From positions 1 through 7,683 of the forward strand of contig JAFAQO010000169.1 of NCBI GenBank assembly GCA_019246375.1: a stretch of 7,683 nt of DNA. The letters run 5' to 3'. The notes beneath the pieces are model-generated. The model worked only from the letters and a program-made list of their open reading frames with translations. It ran no database searches and was not told the origin of the DNA. Shown here piece by piece: positions 1 through 6,419 of this stretch (position 1 is its first letter; the number at the start of each line of letters is the position of its first letter). Made by a program: the position numbers and the translations under genes. This DNA is from Mycobacterium sp. GTDB lineage: Bacteria; Actinomycetota; Actinomycetes; Mycobacteriales; Mycobacteriaceae.

Positions 1-305
1 ACCTGGGTGATGATGTCCGCAAGTTCCTTGCCGACCACGGATTGACCACCACCGACGTCTCAACGTGGTTGGTGCATGCCGCCGGCCCGAAGGTGATCGA
101 CGCGGTCGAAAACGCGCTGGAACTACCCGCCGACGCCCTCAACCGCACAAGAGATTCATTGCGACGCAACGGAAACCTCTCCTCGGTGTCGGTACTGGAC
201 ATCCTTGAGGCCACCATGGCTGATCCGCCATCGCCGGGATCAATTGGGGTGATGATCGCCATGGGACCGGGCTTCTCCGCCGAACTCGTGCTGCTCGGTT
301 GGTAG
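1..305 (+). CDS. Type III polyketide synthase (chalcone/stilbene synthase family), C-terminal fragment
   Basis: The reading frame is open from the left edge (codons in phase from base 3), so this is the last 100 residues of a gene that begins outside the window; the TTG at 42 is internal. Type III PKSs are homodimeric thiolase-fold enzymes that condense malonyl- or methylmalonyl-CoA onto an acyl-CoA starter and cyclise the product, giving alkylpyrones or alkylresorcinols in mycobacterial relatives such as Pks10, Pks11 and Pks18. Visible hallmarks are the catalytic His in WLVHAAGPKV (fragment residue 25), the catalytic Asn in GNLSS (residue 58) and the C-terminal GPGFSAELVLL strand near residues 88-98. 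The active-site Cys lies upstream of the window. The usual HPGGP around the His reads HAAGP here. The gene ends 8 bp from the convergent regulator stop. The family call is firm; the product is unknown. Confidence 0.9.
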   Translation, partial: LGDDVRKFLADHGLTTTDVSTWLVHAAGPKVIDAVENALELPADALNRTRDSLRRNGNLSSVSVLDILEATMADPPSPGSIGVMIAMGPGFSAELVLLGW

Positions 306-313
306 ACGTCGAC

Positions 314-2962
314 CTAAGCCCTGGACCGAGCCACATTAATCACGTCGATGAGCTGCTCGCGGCGCTCGACGCCGAGCTTGGCGAAAATGCGGTAGAGGTG
401 TCCGTCGACCGTCCGCACTGAGAGAGAGACCTTCTCGGCGATCTGGCGGTTGGATAAACCAGCCGCAGCCAGCATCGCGATCTCACGTTCACGGTCGGTG
501 ATGGGCAGCGGTTGGGCCACGGAATGGACTGCGGGGGTCCGTATTTCGTGCTGGTGGGCCAGCCAGTGCGCCCTGGTCGACGACTCTATCTCCTTGCCAC
601 GCCGGCCGGTGCGCGCGTGTTCGCGCGCCGCTTGAGCCGCTGCGTCGGCGGCGAGCGCCACCGCGCCCAATTTGGCGAACCGATCGGCCGCGGCGTCGAG
701 CAGACTGCCATCGTGGTTGGCCAGGCCGCGAGCGTGCTCCGCGATTGTTTCCGCCAATGGAGTGTTCAGTGTCTTGGCCAGCTTCGCTATCCTCGCGGTC
801 TGCGAACGGTCGCTGAACCGGACGGCGGTATGCAGGGCGCGCATCTCGACGGCACACATGCCGGATTGTCGCGCGATCTGGGCGGCGCGCACCGAATGCA
901 TCTGCGCGGCCGACGTTTGGCCGACGCACGCCCGCTGCCACGCCCGGGCCAGCTCGAGTTCCGGCAAGAACACAGCGACCTGCGGGCCGTAGGCTTCCTC
1001 CGACCTGCGCAGCGCGGCAGCGGCAGCCTCACAGTCTCCCCGCGCGCCTTCGGCCTGCGCGGACCAGGCCGACACCAGCATCAACCACGCAGACGTAAAG
1101 TCACGCGACATCGCCGATATCGCGTCGCGAAAACCAGAACAGGCGGCCGGCAGCGCACCCCGGCCAAGCTGGACGACCCCCAGCATCGCGTCCACCATCG
1201 CGTTTGCTCCCGGCACGCCCGCCGCCATTGCGGCAAAGCGTTCCCAAATCCGCTCGGCCGCCAGGAAATCCCCGGCCGCAGTCAACGCCATGATCTCGGC
1301 TACCCCGATGGTGAACCGGTGCGATCCCCATTCGCTGAGCGCAGCCGCCCGCAACCCCGCATCCGCTATCCGGTGAACTTCGCCAAACCGGCCGACGAGG
1401 GCTAACGCACACGACGTTGCCACCGCCGCCCACACCGCCGCCAACGGCAGCACATCCGGTCCACACAGCATCGGGCCGGTCTCGATCGCTGTCGCAACAT
1501 CCCCGGAGAAAAACCCAAACGACACCTCCAGGGCCGTGACAAGAACGACGAAAGCCTCGGAAGCGACACGATTCTTCACATCGGCGAGTACCTGGCGTGT
1601 CTGCTCGACTTGCCCGCAGTTAAAGAACAGGTTCAAGGCGCGCAGAGCACCCCACTGCACGATCAGCCAGTCATCGGCACCATCGGGGGGGTCGACGTCG
1701 GCAAGCACTGCCTCGGTCTCGTCGCCCCGTCCCCGCCAGCTCAGTACCCTGGTAAGCACGATCGCGGCCGGCAGGCCACCGCCACGGTCGAACGCGAATC
1801 TTGCCAACTCCTCTCCGCAGGCGAAGTTCGACATGGTCATCGCGCTCGCCGCCGCATCGATCACCACATCAAGTTCCGGCGCAATGTCGCTTCGCATCAT
1901 GAACTGGGCCAGCTGTATCCGGGCGCGCACGTCCGGCAACCTCGAGCGCTGGGCTTCCGCCTGCAGATGCATCCGAAGATGTTGTGCCAGCATGCCATTG
2001 AGCTGGCGCGAGCGCACCACCCCAGCTCGTTGCAGTGCCGCTTCACCCAAGATGGGGTGAAACAACCGCGCCACCCTGTTGGATCCATCGGCAACCAACT
2101 GGATCACACCACGGCGCTCGAGGCGTCCTACCGCGTCGGCGTCGCAAAGCCCACGCAGAACCTCCCAATCCAGCACCTCCGCAGCCGCCAAAACCTCTAC
2201 CGCCTCCAATTCCTCCGGCGCGAAGGATCGCAGACGAAACTCGAGCAGATCGTAGAGTTGGCGGTCGGCACGCAGGGCACCTCGAAGTTCCCACCCGCCT
2301 TCCGTGTGGACCACGACCCCACTTTCCGTACCCGCGCTCAACACGCCGCGCAGCAGCAGCGGGTTGCCCACAGCCCGTTCGTGTAACTGGTTGACCAGCT
2401 TGGTATCGACGACACCGCCGAGCACAGCGCGGGCGAGCTCCCCGGTCTGGTCCCGGGTGAACGCTTCAATGCGCAGGCTCAGCAACAGCCCCTCGTTCCA
2501 CAACGCTGTCACCGCGTCGGGCACCGCCTCACCCGACCTAATCGTCACAATCAATCGGGCGCTGCCGCTGGCCGCGAGTTGGTATAGCAACGTGGCCGAC
2601 AATGAATCGAGCAACTGGGCGTCATCGACGACAAGAACCAGGTCGTCTTCCTGCTCCAAGGTCTTATGCGCGGCGGCCAGCATCGCGGCTGGTTCATCTG
2701 CCGCATCAACGGTCACCGACCGATAGAACGCGCCTAATGGTACGGTGCTGCCGGTTTGAGTGCCCAGCACAAAGCGGACCGTTCGGCCGCGCGACTCGAG
2801 GACCTTGGCAAGGGCGCGAGCCAATGTGGATTTACCGACCCCGCTCTCGCCGACCAACGCGACGCCCTGAAATTTTGAGCCTTTGCCGAGTGCCGTCAGC
2901 GCCTGACGGAACTCGTCTTCACGGGCCACCATCGGCCACGCCGACACGCTCAGCGTTTGCAC
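314..2962 (-). CDS. LAL-type transcriptional regulator: P-loop ATPase with C-terminal LuxR HTH
   Basis: 882 residues. Residues 38-46 (GESGVGKST) form a Walker A motif and 108-114 (LVLVVDD) a Walker B, followed by the AVGNPLLLRG segment (197-206) typical of the AAA/STAND-like ATPase half of MalT/LAL regulators. The alanine-rich helical middle (about 330-800) is probably a TPR-like sensor and oligomerisation region. Residues about 820-875 are a LuxR/GerE helix-turn-helix, including LSNRQIAEKVSLSVRTVDGH and ending in a KLGVERREQL helix. Such proteins are large one-component activators that bind ATP and an inducer. The start chosen is GTG at 2962, supported by a GGGGAGG 11 bases upstream; ATG at 2932 (residue 11) is an alternative. 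The gene lies downstream of the P450 operon on the same strand, but a 273-bp gap with its own candidate promoter suggests separate transcription. Comparable large LuxR proteins occur in M. tuberculosis; no specific orthologue is claimed. Confidence 0.93.
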   Translation of the reverse strand: MQTLSVSAWPMVAREDEFRQALTALGKGSKFQGVALVGESGVGKSTLARALAKVLESRGRTVRFVLGTQTGSTVPLGAFYRSVTVDAADEPAAMLAAAHKTLEQEDDLVLVVDDAQLLDSLSATLLYQLAASGSARLIVTIRSGEAVPDAVTALWNEGLLLSLRIEAFTRDQTGELARAVLGGVVDTKLVNQLHERAVGNPLLLRGVLSAGTESGVVVHTEGGWELRGALRADRQLYDLLEFRLRSFAPEELEAVEVLAAAEVLDWEVLRGLCDADAVGRLERRGVIQLVADGSNRVARLFHPILGEAALQRAGVVRSRQLNGMLAQHLRMHLQAEAQRSRLPDVRARIQLAQFMMRSDIAPELDVVIDAAASAMTMSNFACGEELARFAFDRGGGLPAAIVLTRVLSWRGRGDETEAVLADVDPPDGADDWLIVQWGALRALNLFFNCGQVEQTRQVLADVKNRVASEAFVVLVTALEVSFGFFSGDVATAIETGPMLCGPDVLPLAAVWAAVATSCALALVGRFGEVHRIADAGLRAAALSEWGSHRFTIGVAEIMALTAAGDFLAAERIWERFAAMAAGVPGANAMVDAMLGVVQLGRGALPAACSGFRDAISAMSRDFTSAWLMLVSAWSAQAEGARGDCEAAAAALRRSEEAYGPQVAVFLPELELARAWQRACVGQTSAAQMHSVRAAQIARQSGMCAVEMRALHTAVRFSDRSQTARIAKLAKTLNTPLAETIAEHARGLANHDGSLLDAAADRFAKLGAVALAADAAAQAAREHARTGRRGKEIESSTRAHWLAHQHEIRTPAVHSVAQPLPITDREREIAMLAAAGLSNRQIAEKVSLSVRTVDGHLYRIFAKLGVERREQLIDVINVARSRA

Positions 2963-2973
2963 TGGATGCCGAA

Positions 2974-2980
2974 CCTCCCC
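2974..2980 (-). promoter_or_regulatory. Ribosome binding site of the LAL regulator
   Basis: On the minus strand GGGGAGG lies 11 bases before the GTG start at 2962. It favours this GTG over the internal ATG at 2932, which has no comparable purine run before it. Confidence 0.6.
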
Positions 2981-3039
2981 AGACAGGCCTTCGGGTCGAA
3001 CGCTATCCTACCCGGACAAGCCTTCGGGTCAGACGCTAT
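2978..3039. repeat. Tandem direct repeat pair, 33-bp period, upstream of the LAL regulator
   Basis: Two copies, 2978-3006 and 3011-3039, agree at 25 of 29 positions. The 25-base cores 2982-3006 and 3015-3039 agree at 22 of 25, both containing GCCTTCGGGTC and ending in ACGCTAT. The period is 33 bp, close to three helical turns, so a protein bound to both would sit on the same DNA face. The copies bracket the candidate -10 element at 3005-3010, and one covers the candidate -35. A role as operators for the regulator or a partner is inferred; a simple local duplication is the alternative. Confidence 0.8.
3005..3032 (-). promoter_or_regulatory. Candidate promoter of the LAL regulator
   Basis: Reading the minus strand, CTGACC (3032-3027) matches 4 of 6 bases of the -35 consensus and TAGGAT (3010-3005) fits the mycobacterial TANNNT -10, with a 16-base spacer. 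Transcription would begin near 2998, giving a leader of about 35 bases that includes the GGGGAGG site. The elements sit inside the direct-repeat pair. It is a motif-only call. Confidence 0.35.
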
Positions 3040-3235
3040 GTTGACTCTTGACTAGTTTGCCCCAGGTATCAATAATTTAAACAAACCGTTGCCTACCAAT
3101 TAATTTGACATCCGTATAATTCGATACACGCTTGCTGGCTCAACCCGCCCCGCGTTCGACTTCGTACGCATCGGTGCAGCCGGTTCGGGTATCCAGCACC
3201 GAGAACAGCGACCCCTGCAGGTTTACGGGGCGTCT
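3040..3235. other. Non-coding spacer with AT-rich island between the P450 operon and the LAL regulator
   Basis: No credible gene is present. The stretch from about 3066 to 3126 is strikingly AT-rich for this genome, with runs such as AATAATTTAAACAAA and CCAATTAATTTGACA. A TTGACA (3105-3110) and a TATAAT (3115-3120) occur on the plus strand but only 4 bases apart, so they do not make a promoter together. A CCCC/GGGG pair near 3206-3230 just after the P450 stop could form only a weak hairpin; no convincing terminator was seen for the P450 operon. The island may be upstream promoter DNA or a nucleoid-protein (Lsr2-like) binding site; that is inference. Confidence 0.5.
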
Positions 3236-4386
3236 TTAGCCGGCCAGGCGCACCGGCAATGCCTTCGGTCCTCGAATCGATGGGGTGTTGAAGTACGACA
3301 GTGTGCCGACCGTGAGGCTGTATTCCGGAAACCGGCAGAGTAGTTCTTCGAGTGCAACCCTTGCTTCGAGGCGAGCAAGATTAGCGCCCATGCAGAAGTG
3401 GATGCCACTGCCAAAAGCGATGTGTTTTCGCCCTACGCGATGAATGTCGAAACGGTCAGCGTCTTCGAAGACCCGAGGGTCGCGGTTCGCCGCGGCCAAG
3501 AGCAGCATCACTTTTTCACCCGCGCCGATAGTGTGTCCGCGTATCTCAACATCGGTCGTCGTCGTGCGGGTCAATGTCGGGACAGGTCCCTCGAATCGCA
3601 ACACCTCTTCAATCGCGTTGGCAGCAACGCAATATTCGCGACGATCTCAGCCCGCACGTCTGGGTGGGCGGCCAGCACGGTGGCGGCATTGCCGAGCAGA
3701 TTTGTCGTGGTTTCGTTGCCGGCGATCAGCAGAAGTGCGCAGAAGCCGAGGATTTCGCCGTCGGCGAGTTTGTGCTCATCGACCTCGGCATGCACAAGGG
3801 CGGTGACCAGGTCATCGCGCGGGGTGGTGCGACGAGCGGCGATGACTTTGCCGAAATAGTCGAAGATGTGGCTATAGTTGCGGACCAGCGATTCGTAGTC
3901 GTCGGCCGTGGTCGCCATGATCCCGTTGGACCATTGTCTGAACAACTCGCGATCGCGGGGATCTACGCCCAGCATCTCGGCGATCACCATGATCGGAAAC
4001 GGCCCAGTGAACGTCGACACCAAGTCGACTTCCTCTTCGTCGGACATCGCCTCCAGCAGATCTCTTGCAGTACGCCGGATCAGGCTTTCTTGTGCAGCTA
4101 TGCGTTTGGCAGTGAACGCCTTCTGTAGAACCCTTCGCAGCTCGGTCTGCCGGGGTGGGTCCATCAAGATGATCATCGGCTTGAGGCCTGAGAACCCATC
4201 CAGGGTGATGCCGCTCGCGGATGAAAAGAGCGACCATTGGCGCAAGGCGTCTTCGACATCTTCGAAACGGCTGATCGCCCAGAACCTCGGTCTGTCATTG
4301 CGGTGAACCGGGCGCTCTTCGCGCAGCGCGGCATATACCGGGTGGGGATTTCCGAGGTGCGAACGAGAATAAGGATTGAAGTTCAT
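3236..4386 (-). pseudogene. Cytochrome P450, disrupted by a one-base frameshift
   Basis: Two overlapping minus-strand frames together make one P450 of about 383 residues. The first runs from ATG at 4386 through the I helix (LLLIAGNETTTNL, residues 218-230) to ALLP at residue 256; it then leaves frame and stops at 3571. The second supplies EEVLRFEGP (ExxR motif), the haem loop FGSGIHFCMG (Cys near residue 332) and the C-terminus ending at 3236. The span is 1151 nt, one short of a multiple of three, which is what a single deletion near 3617-3619 gives. Residue identities on both sides follow bacterial P450s perfectly, so the lesion is recent or a sequencing error. It starts one base after the stop of the upstream P450 (TAA-C-ATG) and has no clear ribosome site of its own, so translation is probably coupled. 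If the shift is real, the product lacks the haem ligand and is inactive. Substrate unknown; no CYP family number assigned. Confidence 0.88.
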
Positions 4387-4387
4387 G

Positions 4388-5680
4388 TTATTGACGATGC
4401 AGGCCCGAAGCGCGCGACGTCTCCCGCGACCACCTAGGCGTAAAGGTGACCGGAAGCTTGCCCAGCCCGGTCATGGTCGGGTTGCCGAGGTACTCATGAA
4501 CACCGGTGACGTCGACCTGGTAGTCGGGGATGCGGTCCAAAATCGCCTTCACCATCACCTCGAACATCACTCGCGCCAAATGCGATCCGATGCATCGATG
4601 CGGTCCCAGCCCGAAGGCGACGTGGCGATTAGGTGCCCGATCCAACACAATTTCGTCGGCCCGCTCAAACTCTTGCTCATCATGGTTGGCGGCGAGCCAG
4701 CTGATGATGACGCGGTCATTGCGTCGTAGCTGTTGCCTTCCCAGGACGACGTCGCGAGTGACTGTGCGGCTCAGTTGCTGATTGACCGAGAAATACCGCA
4801 GAAACTCATCTGTGGCGGTGCGGTAGAGCTCCGGGTGGTCGATGAGCTGTCGTCGCAGATCCCGGTGAGTGCCCAGGTAGAGCAAGCTCAGCGCGGTTTG
4901 TGATGTTGTGGTGTCGACGCCACCACCGATGAGATTCCAGAGAATGCCGAGGATCTGCGCGTCGTCGAGACGCTTACCGTCGAATTCGAACTGCGCCAGA
5001 AAACTGGTCAGGTCGTCGCGAGGCTCGGCTCGTCTGGCCGCTGCGAATTTCAGCAGGCCGTCCATCATGGCGGGGATCGCGGCTATCGCGTCGGCGTACT
5101 CGTCGCTGTCCTGGGGAACAGCCATGACGGAGTGGAAGAGCTTGGCGTAAAGCTCCCAGTTGTCGTGGGGCAGGCCCATCAACTTCATGGTCAGGATCGC
5201 GGGAACCGGGCTGGCGTAGTCGAGCACGAGGTCCATCCGCCCGTCGCCGATCCGTTGATCAAGGAAGCTGTGGGCCTGTTGCTCCATGAAGGGCCGCATT
5301 TGCTGGACGGCTCCCGGCGAGAAGAACGGGGCAAGTGCATGCCTCAAGGCTTGGTGGTAGGGACCGTCGACTTCGCCGATTCCGAGGGCTGGTTGGCCTT
5401 CGGGACGCGGCACGCCCATTTCGCCCTGGTAGTCGACACCGTCGGGCGCGTTCGGCTGGTATTTGTGCGCGAATGTGTTGCCGTCCCGCGCGATTTGGGT
5501 GACCGCGTCGTAACTGCTGACGAACCAGAAGCCGTCGTAGTTCTGGTTCCACGCCACCGGACATCGGCGTCGAAGGTCGGCGTTGATCCGCAATTCGTCG
5601 AGGTTGAATTCGTCTGAGTGATGATCGAAGTCAACAACCGCGTCGGCGCTGACGTCGGGTCGCCCAGAACCTTCAATCAT
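4388..5680 (-). CDS. Cytochrome P450 monooxygenase
   Basis: An intact soluble class I P450 of 430 residues from ATG 5680. Motifs, numbered from that start: I helix oxygen-activation segment IGGGVDTTTS (about 251-260, Asp256-Thr257), K-helix ExxR as EFLR (292-295), and haem-binding FGLGPHRCIG (356-365) with the thiolate Cys at 363. An HxxxR-like C-helix segment (YHQALRHALAPFF) follows near 108-120. It would need a ferredoxin and reductase encoded elsewhere. The frame stays open to a TTG at 5704 (438 residues), but ATG 5680 is preferred. It has GGAG 9 bases upstream, and a TATATT -10 at 5718-5713 would place the transcript start next to the TTG. It is the first gene of a two-P450 operon, divergent from the VOC gene. 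The product is unidentified; oxidative tailoring of a lipid or polyketide is plausible from context only. Confidence 0.93.
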   Translation of the reverse strand: MIEGSGRPDVSADAVVDFDHHSDEFNLDELRINADLRRRCPVAWNQNYDGFWFVSSYDAVTQIARDGNTFAHKYQPNAPDGVDYQGEMGVPRPEGQPALGIGEVDGPYHQALRHALAPFFSPGAVQQMRPFMEQQAHSFLDQRIGDGRMDLVLDYASPVPAILTMKLMGLPHDNWELYAKLFHSVMAVPQDSDEYADAIAAIPAMMDGLLKFAAARRAEPRDDLTSFLAQFEFDGKRLDDAQILGILWNLIGGGVDTTTSQTALSLLYLGTHRDLRRQLIDHPELYRTATDEFLRYFSVNQQLSRTVTRDVVLGRQQLRRNDRVIISWLAANHDEQEFERADEIVLDRAPNRHVAFGLGPHRCIGSHLARVMFEVMVKAILDRIPDYQVDVTGVHEYLGNPTMTGLGKLPVTFTPRWSRETSRASGLHRQ

Positions 5681-5689
5681 CGAAAAGCA

Positions 5690-5693
5690 CTCC
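5690..5693 (-). promoter_or_regulatory. Ribosome binding site deciding the P450 start
   Basis: On the minus strand CCGGAG precedes ATG 5680 by 9 bases. It supports ATG 5680 over the TTG at 5704, which would place this site inside the coding region. Confidence 0.55.
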
Positions 5694-5712
5694 GGCACAG
5701 GCAAATCAGCTA

Positions 5713-5718
5713 AATATA
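5713..5718 (-). promoter_or_regulatory. Candidate -10 element of the P450 operon
   Basis: Minus-strand TATATT stands out in GC-rich DNA and fits the TANNNT -10 of mycobacterial housekeeping promoters. Transcription would start near 5706, giving a leader of about 25 bases that carries the GGAG site. No good -35 hexamer was found at 16-18 bases, so the call rests on the -10 alone. Confidence 0.35.
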
Positions 5719-5765
5719 GAGTAGCGGCAGCGGCGTTATCGCTAAGTTCTTGGCTGATGGGCTAT

Positions 5766-5780
5766 CTTGGCAAGTCCAAG
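5766..5780. promoter_or_regulatory. Inverted repeat CTTGG-N5-CCAAG in the divergent promoter region
   Basis: A 5-bp palindrome with a 5-base spacer lies between the P450 operon and the VOC gene, and a further CTTGGC copy occurs at 5749-5754. The placement, about 50 bp upstream of the P450 -10 candidate and 100 bp upstream of the VOC start, suits an operator for a divergent pair. The arms are short and chance occurrence is possible. Confidence 0.3.
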
Positions 5781-5868
5781 CGTATCGTACTGCGCGAGAA
5801 GTCGAGGCGGAACGAACTATCGACGAGTGCGCGGCAGGAGCGACGGATTGTCGGCACTCACTCGTTAC

Positions 5869-5874
5869 GGAAGG
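5869..5874 (+). promoter_or_regulatory. Ribosome binding site of the VOC gene
   Basis: GGAAGG lies 4 bases before the ATG at 5879. It decides this start over the far-upstream in-frame TTG at 5750. Confidence 0.55.
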
Positions 5875-5878
5875 TGAA

Positions 5879-6331
5879 ATGACCAGTCGTCGGACGGTTT
5901 TCAACCACGTTGGGTTATGCGTCGCTGATCGCGACCGGTCGCGCCGCTTCTATGAGGGCCTGCTCGGGTTCAAGTTCTGGTGGGAAATTGATCCGCCTGA
6001 TGATGCCACCAGCCAGCTTCTGCAGCTGGCCAAGCCGCTCGGAGTGCACGCGACCTACTTAGTTCAAGACAACTTTGTGCTCGAACTTATCGACTACTCG
6101 GAACGCAAAGTACACGCCGAGTTAAAGCGAGTCATGGACCAGGTAGGGCTGACGCATCTGTCGCTATCTGTACCCGACCTCGACGCCGTATTGGGCATGG
6201 TCGACGAGTTCGGGGGATCGGTGGTCAAGGAGACGGTGTCCGAGGGATCGGCGATGATCCGCGACCCCGACGGACAACTGCTCGAACTGCTTTCGGACGC
6301 CTGGCTCGCGGCCCTGCCGCTTCGCCCTTAG
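5879..6331 (+). CDS. Glyoxalase/bleomycin-resistance (VOC superfamily) protein
   Basis: 150 residues, the usual length for a two-module beta-alpha-beta-beta-beta VOC protein. The first module starts NHVGLCVADRDRSRRFYEGLLGF, with the classic strand then FYxxxLGF helix end; the second starts LTHLSLSVPDLDAV and ends IRDPDGQLLELL. The four positions that bind divalent metal in glyoxalase I, methylmalonyl-CoA epimerase and extradiol dioxygenases are all filled: His10, Glu69, His93 and Glu136. This suggests an active metal enzyme rather than a metal-free binding protein. The start is ATG 5879 with GGAAGG close upstream. The frame continues to TTG 5750, but those 43 extra residues precede the first VOC strand and look non-coding. 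It is divergent from the P450 operon across about 200 bp, so shared regulation is possible. The reaction cannot be read from sequence; lyase, epimerase, dioxygenase and thiol-adduct roles all remain open. Confidence 0.88.
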   Translation: MTSRRTVFNHVGLCVADRDRSRRFYEGLLGFKFWWEIDPPDDATSQLLQLAKPLGVHATYLVQDNFVLELIDYSERKVHAELKRVMDQVGLTHLSLSVPDLDAVLGMVDEFGGSVVKETVSEGSAMIRDPDGQLLELLSDAWLAALPLRP

Positions 6332-6348
6332 TACGCGATAGCTCGCCG

Positions 6349-6412
6349 AAAATCCTTCCGGCGCCGCGAACCGTTTCACTGGGAACAGTCCGCGACGCCG
6401 GAAGGTGGTTTT
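6349..6412. terminator. Bidirectional intrinsic terminator between convergent genes
   Basis: CCTTCCGGCG (6354-6363) and CGCCGGAAGG (6396-6405) form a perfect 10-bp stem. The 32-base interior holds a smaller imperfect hairpin (GTTTC near 6373, GGAAC near 6382). TTTT follows at 6409-6412 on the plus strand, and AAAA at 6349-6352 gives a T run on the minus strand. It ends both the VOC gene (stop 6331) and the Gly/Pro-rich gene (stop 6420). Confidence 0.75.
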
Positions 6413-6419
6413 CGTTGCG

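Noticed and set aside
512..1405. Plus-strand 297-codon frame opposite the LAL regulator
   Set aside because: Antisense shadow in GC-rich DNA; Arg/Pro/His-rich composition, no domain, no ribosome site, and the minus frame is a clear regulator.
3105..3120. TTGACA and TATAAT as a plus-strand promoter
   Set aside because: Only 4 bases separate them, far from the 16-18 required, and no plus-strand gene follows.
3571..3604. Programmed -1/+1 frameshifting joining the two P450 frames
   Set aside because: No slippery heptamer or stimulatory structure is seen, and the overlap reads through ordinary P450 sequence; a one-base deletion explains it fully.
5132..5617. Plus-strand 161-codon frame opposite the intact P450
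   Set aside because: Antisense of a well-motif-supported P450; no independent sign of coding.
5750..5878. 43-codon N-terminal extension of the VOC protein from TTG
   Set aside because: The VOC fold begins right after ATG 5879, which has GGAAGG upstream; the extension covers the divergent promoter region and palindrome.
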